Of a DNA stretch of 24,834 bases, positions 7,433 through 16,241 are shown piece by piece (positions within the stretch are counted from its first letter, which is position 1; each line of letters starts with the position of its first letter). The stretch is from Minisyncoccota bacterium (GTDB lineage Bacteria > Patescibacteriota > Minisyncoccia > Phycocordibacterales > JAQTLZ01). Made by a program: the position numbers and the translations under genes. The notes beneath the pieces were generated by a model that worked only from the letters and a program-made list of their open reading frames with translations, did no database searches and was not told the DNA's origin. The stretch is taken from assembly GCA_028710915.1 (NCBI GenBank), contig JAQTTF010000007.1, positions 1 through 24,834 on the forward strand. The letters are read 5' to 3'.

Positions 7433-7948
7433 ATGCAAAGACAAGGAATCACCTATCAAAATCTTACAAAGGATTCAAAAGGTTTTACACTCATCGAACT
7501 CTTGGTGGTTATTGCAATCATCGGTATCCTTGTCGCTATCATACTTGCATCTCTTTCCTCTTCCCGTCTAAAGAGTGCTGATGCTGGTATTCAAAGCGAA
7601 CTTCTACATGCCAGGAATCAAATAGAACTTTACTATGCCGCCAATGGAAATTATGGGACCGCACTGTTTACTGCTGGTCAATGTAATGCCACGACAACGG
7701 GTACTGTATTTAAAAACGATACTAAAGTGCAAGCGATTCTCAATAATGCCGGTTATATAAGTAACGGGACAGATTTGACTCGGGGAAATTGCGTCTTAAC
7801 GGGGACTTCGATCGCTACTTCATGGGCTATCTCAATGCCTCTCAAAACTAATAGTATATACTTTTGGTGTGTTGACAGTATTGGTGCTTCTCGACAAGTT
7901 CAGCCATCGGGTGGAGACCTAGGATTTAGTGGGGGTGCTTGTAAATAA
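7433..7948 (+). CDS. Type IV pilin, second copy
   Basis: This 171-residue prepilin has a 17-residue leader ending in 'DSKG', cleavage at G17|F18, and Glu5 of the mature form at E22. The mature helix 'FTLIELLVVIAIIGILVAII' is nearly the same as in the upstream pilin, while the C-terminal domain differs and has its own cysteine set. It lies between its own promoter and terminator, so it is regulated apart from the first pilin. It could be an alternative major pilin or a minor one. The near-identity of the helix DNA (about 7477-7530 against 6838-6891, two differences that I can see) against divergent heads suggests duplication with gene conversion or strong constraint. Confidence 0.92.
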   Translation: MQRQGITYQNLTKDSKGFTLIELLVVIAIIGILVAIILASLSSSRLKSADAGIQSELLHARNQIELYYAANGNYGTALFTAGQCNATTTGTVFKNDTKVQAILNNAGYISNGTDLTRGNCVLTGTSIATSWAISMPLKTNSIYFWCVDSIGASRQVQPSGGDLGFSGGACK

Positions 7949-7970
7949 TTATAGATTTCGAATCTTTAAT

Positions 7971-7994
7971 AAAAAATCCCTTTGGGGATTTTTT
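7971..7994 (+). terminator. Intrinsic terminator after the second pilin
   Basis: AAAAAATCCC and GGGATTTTTT pair around a short T-rich loop with one extra G, and the stem ends in a T-run. It lies 23 bases after the pilin stop. Confidence 0.8.
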
Positions 7995-7998
7995 ATTA

Positions 7999-8004
7999 TA
8001 TAAT
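7999..8004 (+). promoter_or_regulatory. pilD: -10 box of pilD; predicts a leaderless mRNA
   Basis: TATAAT ends 7 bases before the ATG at 8012. It begins 5 bases after the terminator stem, so the promoter must lie partly within the terminator. This spacing is the reason for choosing 8012 over an in-frame TTG at 7982, which lies inside the terminator. Confidence 0.6.
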
Positions 8005-8011
8005 AAGACTA

Positions 8012-8836
8012 ATGATTTTATTTTTGGAACTCTTTATTTTCGTCTTCGGTCTTATCGTCGGGAGCTTCTTGAATGTAGTAATACTCCGCTATAACACAGG
8101 CACTACAATAGGTGGACGTTCATATTGCTTCTCGTGTGGGGAAATACTCCATTGGTATGAACTTGTTCCACTCTTTAGCTTTCTAGTACAAATGGGTAGG
8201 TGTCGGTCCTGTAAAACGAGAATCTCTTGGCAGTATCCTCTCGTTGAAGGAGTTGCTGGATTTCTCTTTCTTTTCACTTTTATTTCTTTTCCATTTGCAT
8301 CGTCTGCCGACCTTTTTCTTATTTTCTTCTACCTCGTTATCGAAAGTATCCTTGTTGTTATTACTGTCTATGATATTCGGCACAAAATTATTCCTGACGG
8401 AGTTGTCTACGCCTTTGCGGTTCTTTCTCTGGCTAAAATTTTAGTGACGACTCCATTCCAAGCACTTTTTCATTTTCCCGCTCTCTGGAATCTCCTCGCA
8501 GGGCCCATTCTTTTTTCTCCGTTTTTCCTTTTGTGGGTTATCTCAAAAGGCAGGTGGATGGGACTGGGGGATGGCAAGCTAGCCTTCGGCATTGGCTGGT
8601 TTCTAGGTCTTGCATACGGCGTTTCTGCTATTATCCTGGGCTTTTGGATCGGAGCAGGAGTAAGTTTATTACTGCTTCTCCTTCAGAAAATAGCGAAGGG
8701 GAATACTTCGTTGTCTTTGGGTGTCAAAAACCTTACAATGAAGAGTGAGATTCCGTTTGGTCCGTTCCTCATTCTCGGCACTCTTTTGGTACTTTTCTTT
8801 CACATTGATATTGTGGGTCTCAAATACTTTCTTTAG
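8012..8836 (+). CDS. pilD: Prepilin peptidase / N-methyltransferase PilD
   Basis: This 274-residue polytopic membrane protease removes prepilin leaders and methylates the new N-terminus. The N-terminal methylase-type zinc site is complete: C39-x2-C42 and C64-x2-C67. The aspartic protease pair is D121 in 'VYDIRHKIIPDG' and D187 in 'GLGDGKL' (the GxGDxK motif). Several hydrophobic helices are seen (about 5-25, 80-118, 130-150, 155-178 and further on). It heads an operon with four prepilin-like genes whose products it should process, with gaps of 5, 4, -1 and 6 bases. Confidence 0.94.
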   Translation: MILFLELFIFVFGLIVGSFLNVVILRYNTGTTIGGRSYCFSCGEILHWYELVPLFSFLVQMGRCRSCKTRISWQYPLVEGVAGFLFLFTFISFPFASSADLFLIFFYLVIESILVVITVYDIRHKIIPDGVVYAFAVLSLAKILVTTPFQALFHFPALWNLLAGPILFSPFFLLWVISKGRWMGLGDGKLAFGIGWFLGLAYGVSAIILGFWIGAGVSLLLLLLQKIAKGNTSLSLGVKNLTMKSEIPFGPFLILGTLLVLFFHIDIVGLKYFL

Positions 8837-8841
8837 TCTCT

Positions 8842-9507
8842 ATGGCGTCTTTCTTTAAAAATATTTTAGCGAAGTGTAAACATATGAGGAATGTTATGCG
8901 CGGCTTCACTTTGGCTGAGCTTGTCGTGGTCATAGCCATCATGATTATTGTGACTACAGTAGTCCTCTATAATTACCAGAATTTTAATAGCACGACGCTT
9001 GTGACCAACTATGCCTATGAAGTTGCTTTTGCTATTAAAGAAGCACAAGTATATGGCTTGAGTGTACTTAGTGCGGGAAATTCATTCCAGCAGGGCTACG
9101 GAATTCATTTTGATAATAATAGCTTGAATTCTCCGGCTAATTTTTTTCTTTTTGCTGATATGCCACTTGCGACAAGTTCTCCTGTTGGAGATGGAATATT
9201 TGCTTCTACCACTGATTCGCGCGTAAAAACGTATAATTTTGTGGGGAATTATAAAGTTGCGAAATTCTGTGCTTTCAATAGCGCAGGAAATTCGACTTGT
9301 GGATCAACAGTAGGTCAAGAGATTAATAATAGTCTAGATATAACGTTTGTCAGGCCAAATCCAGATGCGCGCATCGTTATATATGATAAATTGTTAAATA
9401 AACAAGACAAGATGAGTCGTGCCGAGATTACTATTGTCTCTCCTCAAAATGCTAGTACGACCAAGATGATTACAGTATATTCAACGGGCCAAATATCAAT
9501 AAAGTAA
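8842..9507 (+). CDS. Prepilin-like minor (pseudo)pilin, GspH/FimT type
   Basis: This 221-residue protein has the processing site G21|F22 ('MRGFTLAELVVVIAI'), Glu5 at E26 and a hydrophobic helix to about residue 43. The soluble domain that follows, with the helix running into a 'KEAQVYGLSV' segment, is of the kind seen in GspH/FimT minor pilins. Starts are possible at 8842, 8884 or 8896; I use 8842 because it is 5 bases after the pilD stop, like the other junctions, but 8884 would give a more usual leader length of 7. Minor pilins of this type prime pilus assembly at the tip. Confidence 0.85.
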   Translation: MASFFKNILAKCKHMRNVMRGFTLAELVVVIAIMIIVTTVVLYNYQNFNSTTLVTNYAYEVAFAIKEAQVYGLSVLSAGNSFQQGYGIHFDNNSLNSPANFFLFADMPLATSSPVGDGIFASTTDSRVKTYNFVGNYKVAKFCAFNSAGNSTCGSTVGQEINNSLDITFVRPNPDARIVIYDKLLNKQDKMSRAEITIVSPQNASTTKMITVYSTGQISIK

Positions 9508-9511
9508 ATCT

Positions 9512-10180
9512 ATGGAACATCTTTTTAAAAAAACAAAATCTACAAATGGTTTTACTTTGATTGAAATGATGGTGGCAGTCTCTATTTTTGCCATTATTAT
9601 GACTATTAGTATGGGCGCGCTCCTCAATATCATCAGTCTCAATAAGAAATCACAGGCGGTAAAGACTATAATGAATAATTTAAATTTCGCACTGGAAGAA
9701 ATGTCCCGAGATTTAAGATTCGGTGCTGGGTATGATTGTGTAAAGCGAGGCGTTGGTTACAGTTCGAGCGGGTCCAATTGCTCTTCCTTCTCTGTGAATT
9801 CACCACCGACATATGTTTCTTTCAAGTTTCATGGAATCAGAGACTTGCCTGGAGTAACGAGGACCATTTCATATTATTTAGTACCACTCGCGCAGCCACT
9901 CAATGGGGATAATAATTGTTCTCAGATTTGGAAATATAGTTTTGATGGTACAAACGTATCCGATAATCCCATAACCGCTCCCGAAGTATGCATTCAAGAT
10001 AATTATACTCATAGTGCTTCGTCTGGTCTCAAGCTCTATGTTATAAGTCCTGGAACAGGAATAAGTGACAATACCCAAGCAAGAGTTCTTATTCTTGTGT
10101 CGGGATATACAGGAACTGGTAAAACCCAAACCGTTTTTAATCTCCAGACTACTGTTACCGAACGTCAACTTAATATTTAA
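9512..10180 (+). CDS. Prepilin-like minor pilin, PilW/GspJ type
   Basis: This 222-residue protein has a 13-residue leader with cleavage G13|F14 ('NGFTLIEMMVAVSI') and Glu5 at E18. After the membrane helix comes the 'NNLNFALEEMSRDLRFGAGYDC' segment (about 56-77), of the form found in GspJ/PilW proteins. The product should join a minor pilin complex at the pilus tip with the neighbouring proteins. Its stop TAA shares one base with the ATG of the next gene (TAATG), so translation is probably coupled. Confidence 0.85.
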   Translation: MEHLFKKTKSTNGFTLIEMMVAVSIFAIIMTISMGALLNIISLNKKSQAVKTIMNNLNFALEEMSRDLRFGAGYDCVKRGVGYSSSGSNCSSFSVNSPPTYVSFKFHGIRDLPGVTRTISYYLVPLAQPLNGDNNCSQIWKYSFDGTNVSDNPITAPEVCIQDNYTHSASSGLKLYVISPGTGISDNTQARVLILVSGYTGTGKTQTVFNLQTTVTERQLNI

Positions 10181-10761
10181 TGAAATACGCGTCTTACAAA
10201 ATAATGAGGACTTCGAATCGGGGCTTCACCTTGATCGAGACTCTAGTCGCAATATCTATTCTTATGATTGCGGTTATCATACCATTAAGTATTGTGGCTG
10301 GAGCCCTTCAGTCTTCATATTATGCTCGAGACCAGATTACTGCGGCATATCTGGCTCAAGATGCCATAGAATATATTAGAAGTTTGAGAGACGGCAATGC
10401 TATAAGCATATCTAATGGCACTTCTCCTTCTCCGTGGTTTGGTCAGCTTGATTCTTTTTGCACAGATGCTGATCCAACAAGAGGATGTGATGTTGACACG
10501 ATAAGCGGCGGTGGAACTCATAGTACGGGCACCCAGCAACCCAATGCTTCGAATAAAGCATTAAAATACGAAGACTCAACTGGCCTTTACCACGCTTCTT
10601 GGTGGACGGGTACTGGTAGCAGTTCTCGATTTACTCGAGATTTGAAGGTTACAGGGGCCGCTCCAGAGTATAAAGTAACTGTCATTGTGACATGGACTGG
10701 CAGTGGTGCTGGTAACAAAAGTATAAAGGTGAGCGAGTCGCTCTTTGACGTTTGGCAGTAA
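10180..10761 (+). CDS. Prepilin-like minor pilin, PilV/GspI type
   Basis: This 193-residue protein has cleavage site G15|F16 ('NRGFTLIETLVAISIL') and Glu5 at E20. The helix is followed by 'YYARDQITAAYLAQDAIEYI' (about 47-66), the A-rich stretch typical of GspI/PilV. A second possible start at Met9 (10204) would give a shorter leader. It overlaps the previous gene by one base and is followed 6 bases later by the PilX-like gene. The C-terminal 'VTVIVTWTGSGAGNKSIKVSE' stretch looks like two antiparallel strands. Confidence 0.85.
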   Translation: MKYASYKIMRTSNRGFTLIETLVAISILMIAVIIPLSIVAGALQSSYYARDQITAAYLAQDAIEYIRSLRDGNAISISNGTSPSPWFGQLDSFCTDADPTRGCDVDTISGGGTHSTGTQQPNASNKALKYEDSTGLYHASWWTGTGSSSRFTRDLKVTGAAPEYKVTVIVTWTGSGAGNKSIKVSESLFDVWQ

Positions 10762-10767
10762 AATAAT

Positions 10768-11289
10768 ATGAAGACATTTTTTAAAAAAAAGAAACAGTAT
10801 ATAAAAAAGCAAGGGATCACTGTTCTCGTAGCATCTCTTGTCGCGAGCATTCTCCTTGCGATAGGCCTTTCTATTTTCAACACCACAGTTAAAGATCTCT
10901 TTTTTGCATCTACTGCAAAGGAGTCGGAAATCGCTTTCTATGCTGCGGATACTGCTGCAGAATGTGCCCAGTATTGGGATTATCATGGGGGGGGAGCTTT
11001 TGCTACTTCTACACAAACAGTGTCTACTCCTATAGGAGGAAATACTTTTGTCTGCTCGGCTCAAGATATTACAACAAGCAACTGGAGTGCTCCAGTTCAT
11101 ACTGGAGTGACAATCTTTCGACTTAATTTCCCCGGTAATCCCATTGCGTGTGCAGACGTAACTGTGACTAAAACGCCTTCAGGAGATTCTGTAAACAGTC
11201 TTACTACAATAAGTACTTTTGGCTATGATGGTTCTTGTACTAGTATTAATTCTCGCACTGTACAAAGAGGCGTTCAGTTTAGCTACTAA
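10768..11289 (+). CDS. PilX/GspK-like pilus assembly protein
   Basis: This 173-residue protein has a very basic N-terminus (eight Lys in the first 14), a possible cleavage site G16|I17 and a hydrophobic helix 'ITVLVASLVASILLAIGLSI'. Mature position 5 is Val, not Glu; loss of Glu5 is known for GspK, which caps the pseudopilus tip. The segment 'ESEIAFYAADTAAECAQYWD' (about 52-71) matches the conserved part of PilX-like proteins. It is the last gene of the pilD operon. It contains a run of eight G's (10987-10994) inside the coding region. Confidence 0.8.
   Translation: MKTFFKKKKQYIKKQGITVLVASLVASILLAIGLSIFNTTVKDLFFASTAKESEIAFYAADTAAECAQYWDYHGGGAFATSTQTVSTPIGGNTFVCSAQDITTSNWSAPVHTGVTIFRLNFPGNPIACADVTVTKTPSGDSVNSLTTISTFGYDGSCTSINSRTVQRGVQFSY
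10987..10994 (+). repeat. Poly-G tract (8 G) inside the PilX-like gene
   Basis: Eight consecutive G's encode part of 'YHGGGAF'. A change of one base would truncate the protein after about 74 codons. G-runs of this length are known slippage sites in other bacteria. Confidence 0.9.
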
Positions 11290-13460
<2,171 letters not shown>

Positions 13461-13469
13461 AAAAAGTGA

Positions 13470-13475
13470 TATAGT
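13470..13475 (+). promoter_or_regulatory. gatC: -10 box of gatC; predicts a leaderless mRNA
   Basis: TATAGT ends 7 bases before the gatC ATG at 13483 and begins 10 bases after the ligA 3' inverted repeat. No Shine-Dalgarno sequence is present. Confidence 0.5.
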
Positions 13476-13482
13476 TATCGCT

Positions 13483-13764
13483 ATGATTTCAACCCAGGAT
13501 ATAGAAAAGCTCGCAGGTCTTGCCCGAATTGAGCTGAAAGAAGAGGAAAAAGCGAAACTCGCAAAAGAGATTGATAGCATTTTGGGCTACATTGACCAGA
13601 TAAAACTCGCCGGCTCAAAAGACATTGCTCGGGTAAAGGAGCCTGTCAGGAATGCATTTCGGTACGATACAGATGCTCATGAATCTGGCGCGCATACAGA
13701 TGCCATAGTTTCTGAATTTCCAAGAAAGGAGGGAAATTATTTGAAAGTGAAAAAGATACTCTGA
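13483..13764 (+). CDS. gatC: Asp-tRNA(Asn)/Glu-tRNA(Gln) amidotransferase subunit GatC
   Basis: This 93-residue protein is the small subunit that wraps around and stabilises GatA in the GatCAB complex, which turns misacylated Glu-tRNA(Gln) or Asp-tRNA(Asn) into the correct Gln or Asn form. The N-terminal 'DIEKLAGLARIELKEEEKAKL' and 'DSILGYIDQI' stretches are typical, as is the Pro-rich region around 'VKEPVRNAFRYD'. Length matches the family (about 95). Its TGA stop shares the A with the ATG of gatA (TGATG), so translation is coupled. It begins the gatCA transcript; gatB is not next to it in this window. Confidence 0.94.
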   Translation: MISTQDIEKLAGLARIELKEEEKAKLAKEIDSILGYIDQIKLAGSKDIARVKEPVRNAFRYDTDAHESGAHTDAIVSEFPRKEGNYLKVKKIL

Positions 13765-15194
13765 TGAAGATAGATCTGAATAACTTAACGATACAGAAAG
13801 CGCACGATCACCTTGTGAAAGGAGATTTTTCGGCTGTGGAACTTGCTGAAGCCTATTTATCTGAGATTTCAAAAAAGAATAAAGATATCAATGCATACTT
13901 GGAAATTTATGAGGACGTGAAAAAACAAGCCGAGGAAGCGGACAAAATGATAAAAGCGGGGAAAGGGAGAATACTCACGGGAATTCCGCTTGCTCTCAAG
14001 GATAATATTTTACGCAAGGGAAATATCGCAAGTTGCGCTTCAAAGATTCTTGCGAATTATCACGCCACGTACGATTCGACTGCAATTGCAAAGCTCAAAA
14101 AAGAAGGAGTAGTTTTTCTCGGTCGCACCAATATGGACGAGTTTGCCATGGGAAGCTCGACTCAAAATTCTGCCTACGGCGTGACTAAAAATCCTCACGA
14201 CATGTCTCGTGTTCCTGGCGGGTCTTCCGGCGGTGCGGCAGCAGCAGTTTCAATGAATGGAGCACTTGCTGCTCTTGGAACGGATACAGGAGGTTCGGTG
14301 CGTCAGCCAGCAAGTTTCTGCGGACTGGTGGGACTGAAGCCTACGTACGGATCAATTTCTCGCCATGGCATCATCGCTATGGGTTCTTCGCTTGATCAGA
14401 TTGGTCCAATTACGAAGACGGTGACTGACAATGAAATTCTTTGGAAAGCACTTCGAGGGAAAGATATTTTTGACGGAACAACAATAAGTGAAGATACCTA
14501 TCCAAAGTTGCCGCTTCACGGAAAGAAAAAACCCATAGTCGGCATTCCGTACTCCTTTATGAATCAAGGGATCGATAAAGAAGTAATGAAGAATTTTGAA
14601 GAGTCAGTACGCAAATTGAAATCTCTCGGATATGAAATAGAAGATATTTCGCTTCCTAACATCGGCTATTCGCTTGCCGTTTATTATGTGCTCATGCCAG
14701 CTGAAGTATCTTCCAACCTCGCCCGTTTTGACGGAGTAAAATACGGGCTTCACGCTGAAGGGAAAAATCTTATCGAAGATTATGTGAAAACTCGCGCACA
14801 GGGTTTCGGTCCGGAAACTCGTCGCAGAGTGATTCTTGGAACCTACGTACTTTCTCACGGATATGCTGATGCCTATTACAACAAAGCCAATCAGGTCAAA
14901 GCGCTGCTTCAAAGTGATTTTGAAAAGGTGTATAAAAAAGTAGATCTTGTTCTTACTCCGACGACTCCAACTCCGGCATTTAAGATAGGGGAAAAAACTG
15001 ACGATCCGGTGCAAATGTATCTTGCCGATATTTTCACTGTCACGGCAAACATCGTTGGCGGACCGGCGCTCACCGTGCCTTCAGGTTTTTTGGAAGTTCA
15101 AGGGAAAAAGTTGCCGCTCGGTATCCAGTTCACCGCTCCAAACGGTCGGGAAGATCTGCTTTTTGCTGTGGGAAAAGAATTTCTAGGAGAGTAG
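13764..15194 (+). CDS. gatA: Asp-tRNA(Asn)/Glu-tRNA(Gln) amidotransferase subunit GatA
   Basis: This 476-residue amidase-signature enzyme releases ammonia from glutamine for GatB. The Ser-cis-Ser-Lys triad is complete: K79 ('ALKDN'), the Ser of 'GGSSGG' at 154 and nucleophile S178 in 'GTDTGGSVRQP', at the same positions as in well-studied bacterial GatA. Further signature stretches are 'GRTNMDEFAMGSSTQNSAYG' and 'CGLVGLKPTYGSISRHG'. Length is usual (about 480). It overlaps gatC by one base. After the stop, a new promoter serves the next gene. Presence of gatCA implies that Gln and/or Asn tRNA is charged by the indirect route. Confidence 0.97.
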   Translation: MKIDLNNLTIQKAHDHLVKGDFSAVELAEAYLSEISKKNKDINAYLEIYEDVKKQAEEADKMIKAGKGRILTGIPLALKDNILRKGNIASCASKILANYHATYDSTAIAKLKKEGVVFLGRTNMDEFAMGSSTQNSAYGVTKNPHDMSRVPGGSSGGAAAAVSMNGALAALGTDTGGSVRQPASFCGLVGLKPTYGSISRHGIIAMGSSLDQIGPITKTVTDNEILWKALRGKDIFDGTTISEDTYPKLPLHGKKKPIVGIPYSFMNQGIDKEVMKNFEESVRKLKSLGYEIEDISLPNIGYSLAVYYVLMPAEVSSNLARFDGVKYGLHAEGKNLIEDYVKTRAQGFGPETRRRVILGTYVLSHGYADAYYNKANQVKALLQSDFEKVYKKVDLVLTPTTPTPAFKIGEKTDDPVQMYLADIFTVTANIVGGPALTVPSGFLEVQGKKLPLGIQFTAPNGREDLLFAVGKEFLGE

Positions 15195-15200
15195 TTTCTT

Positions 15201-15210
15201 GGTATATAAT
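15201..15210 (+). promoter_or_regulatory. Extended -10 promoter of the HEPN-like gene
   Basis: GGTATATAAT, the same ten-mer as at 3841-3850, with TATAAT at 15205-15210. The ATG is 17 bases downstream. A second hexamer TATAGA at 15217-15222 lies 5 bases before the ATG. Confidence 0.55.
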
Positions 15211-15227
15211 AATGCCTATAGACAGCT

Positions 15228-15809
15228 ATGAATCCTTCACCCTCCTTTCTTGAATACTTTTTTGCTTCGATTATAGATTTCATTACGAAATTTACACTTT
15301 CAGGCTTTCTTGATTCGTGGAGTTCTTTTTATTCGACCTTGAAAATTTTTGGGGCAATATTAAGTCTTATTCTTATCTTTCTCTGTATCTACGCGGAAAT
15401 TGGCCTTCGTAATGTCGAAAAATTGGAAGACGAACATGAGCGGCATCTTCTAGAACATTATAAAGCTCATGCAAGCGGGGGCGGTCATGCGTCTTCAAAT
15501 ACAAGATGGCTTAAAATTATTGATCATATCAATTCAAAAAGTTCGAGCGATTGGAGATTGGCAATTCTTGAATGCGATATCATTCTCGATGAAATGCTTT
15601 CCAAAATGGGATATCACGGAGAAACCGTGAGTGATAAATTAAAAGCGGTTGAACCGAACGATTTCACCTCTATCAATAGCGCATGGGAAGCTCACAAAAT
15701 ACGAAATGCCATCGCTCACGAGGGGAGTGACTTCTTGATTTCTGAAAGAGAAGCAAAACGAATTATCGGTCTCTACGAAGTTGCGTTTAGAGAATTTAAA
15801 TTCATTTAG
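15228..15809 (+). CDS. Membrane-anchored protein with HEPN-like C-terminal domain
   Basis: This 193-residue protein has one clear membrane helix (about 39-57), a charged helical linker with a 'HASGGGHASS' hinge (about 81-90) and an all-helical C-terminal domain. That domain contains 'HKIRNAIAHEG', where R159-N160-x3-H164 fits the R(N/D/H)xxxH core motif of HEPN domains; the surrounding helices ('WRLAILECDIILDEML' and 'EAKRIIGLYEVAFREF') have the right lengths. Many HEPN proteins are RNases in toxin-antitoxin and defence systems, but others are not catalytic, and no antitoxin gene is next to it. It may be a housekeeping membrane protein. It lies alone between gatA and the initiator tRNA, with its own promoter. 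Confidence 0.7.
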   Translation: MNPSPSFLEYFFASIIDFITKFTLSGFLDSWSSFYSTLKIFGAILSLILIFLCIYAEIGLRNVEKLEDEHERHLLEHYKAHASGGGHASSNTRWLKIIDHINSKSSSDWRLAILECDIILDEMLSKMGYHGETVSDKLKAVEPNDFTSINSAWEAHKIRNAIAHEGSDFLISEREAKRIIGLYEVAFREFKFI

Positions 15810-15827
15810 ATTTCCCTCTGGGTTCTC

Positions 15828-15855
15828 TTGCAAAAACTGCTTTTTGCGGTATAAT
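15828..15855 (+). promoter_or_regulatory. Promoter of the initiator-like tRNA-Met gene
   Basis: TTGCAA (15828-15833), a 16-base spacer and TATAAT (15850-15855) in the context GCGGTATAAT. The tRNA starts 15 bases after the -10 box. This is one of the best-formed promoters in the window. Confidence 0.65.
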
Positions 15856-15869
15856 TCTACTTTACGAAT

Positions 15870-15941
15870 AGCGGGGTAGGGTAACAGTATCCCGTCAGGC
15901 TCATAACCTGAAGATTGTCGGTGCGATTCCGACCCCCGCAA
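15870..15941 (+). tRNA. tRNA-Met (CAT anticodon), initiator-like
   Basis: The cloverleaf is complete: GCGGGG/CCCCGC acceptor pairs 2-7/66-71, anticodon stem TCAGG/CCTGA with loop CTCATAA (anticodon CAT at 15902-15904) and T-stem GTCGG/CCGAC. Two traits mark it as initiator tRNA: positions 1 and 72 cannot pair (A1 x A72, where E. coli has C1 x A72), and the D-stem has a purine-pyrimidine 11-24 pair (G-C). The three G-C pairs usual at 29-31/39-41 are only partly kept (A-U, G-C, G-C). The D-loop is AACAGTA and the T-loop TGCGATT, so G18 and U55 are both missing. CCA is not encoded. An alternative reading with G at 15871 as base 1 would give a 6-bp acceptor. Confidence 0.85.
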
Positions 15942-15943
15942 CA

Positions 15944-15984
15944 AGAATAGAAAACAGCCCGCAATGCGGGCTGTTTTCTATTCT
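15944..15984 (+). terminator. Strong intrinsic terminator of the tRNA-Met gene
   Basis: Positions 15944-15962 and 15966-15984 form a perfect 19-bp stem with an AAT loop; the GC-rich top (CAGCCCGC/GCGGGCTG) is followed by TTTTCTATTCT. It begins 3 bases after the tRNA. Confidence 0.9.
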
Positions 15985-16188
15985 GTGAGGGGGAGTTCGC
16001 AAACTGCTTTGCGAACGTTCGGAATCGCAAGACGGAATATGTCGCCGTTAGTAAACGGCGACTATGAGTCGGGGTAGCGAAAATTTTTTCGGGTAGAAAA
16101 AATTATTTGTGACCGATCCGGGGGGACTTCGTAACAAGGTGTGATAACTCGTGACCGAACTTCCGACCCTTTATTTTTGTATACAAAG
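15985..16188. other. Non-coding stretch with several hairpins
   Basis: No gene is seen between the tRNA terminator and the terminator of the convergent minus-strand gene. Two perfect 9-bp hairpins lie here: 15995-16003/16008-16016 (GTTCGCAAA, loop CTGC) and 16041-16049/16054-16062 (GTCGCCGTT, loop AGTA). A palindromic CGAAAATTTTTTCG lies at 16078-16091. The eight-mer GTGACCGA occurs twice, at 16109-16116 and 16151-16158. It could hold an unknown small RNA or be a relic; I see no promoter on either strand. Confidence 0.5.
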
Positions 16189-16224
16189 AAACCCGCAGCG
16201 CAGATCTCTCTGTGTTGCGGGTTT
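16189..16224 (-). terminator. Terminator of the minus-strand membrane protein gene
   Basis: AAACCCGCA (16189-16197) pairs with TGCGGGTTT (16216-16224), and the inner part can extend the stem. Read on the minus strand it is followed by a T-rich run (TTTCTTTGT). It lies 17 bases past the stop. Confidence 0.75.
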
Positions 16225-16241
16225 AAATCCGAACCTAACAA

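Noticed and set aside
7982..8011. An upstream TTG start for pilD
   Set aside because: It lies inside the terminator of the second pilin and upstream of the -10 box.
10576..11100. A 174-codon open frame on the minus strand opposite the PilV- and PilX-like genes
   Set aside because: It runs antisense to two well-supported prepilin genes and its translation shows no domain; it is a shadow.
16130..16140. CGTAACAAGGT resembles the conserved 3' end of 16S rRNA
   Set aside because: Only 11 bases match, and the flanks do not continue the rRNA sequence or the anti-Shine-Dalgarno end; probably chance.
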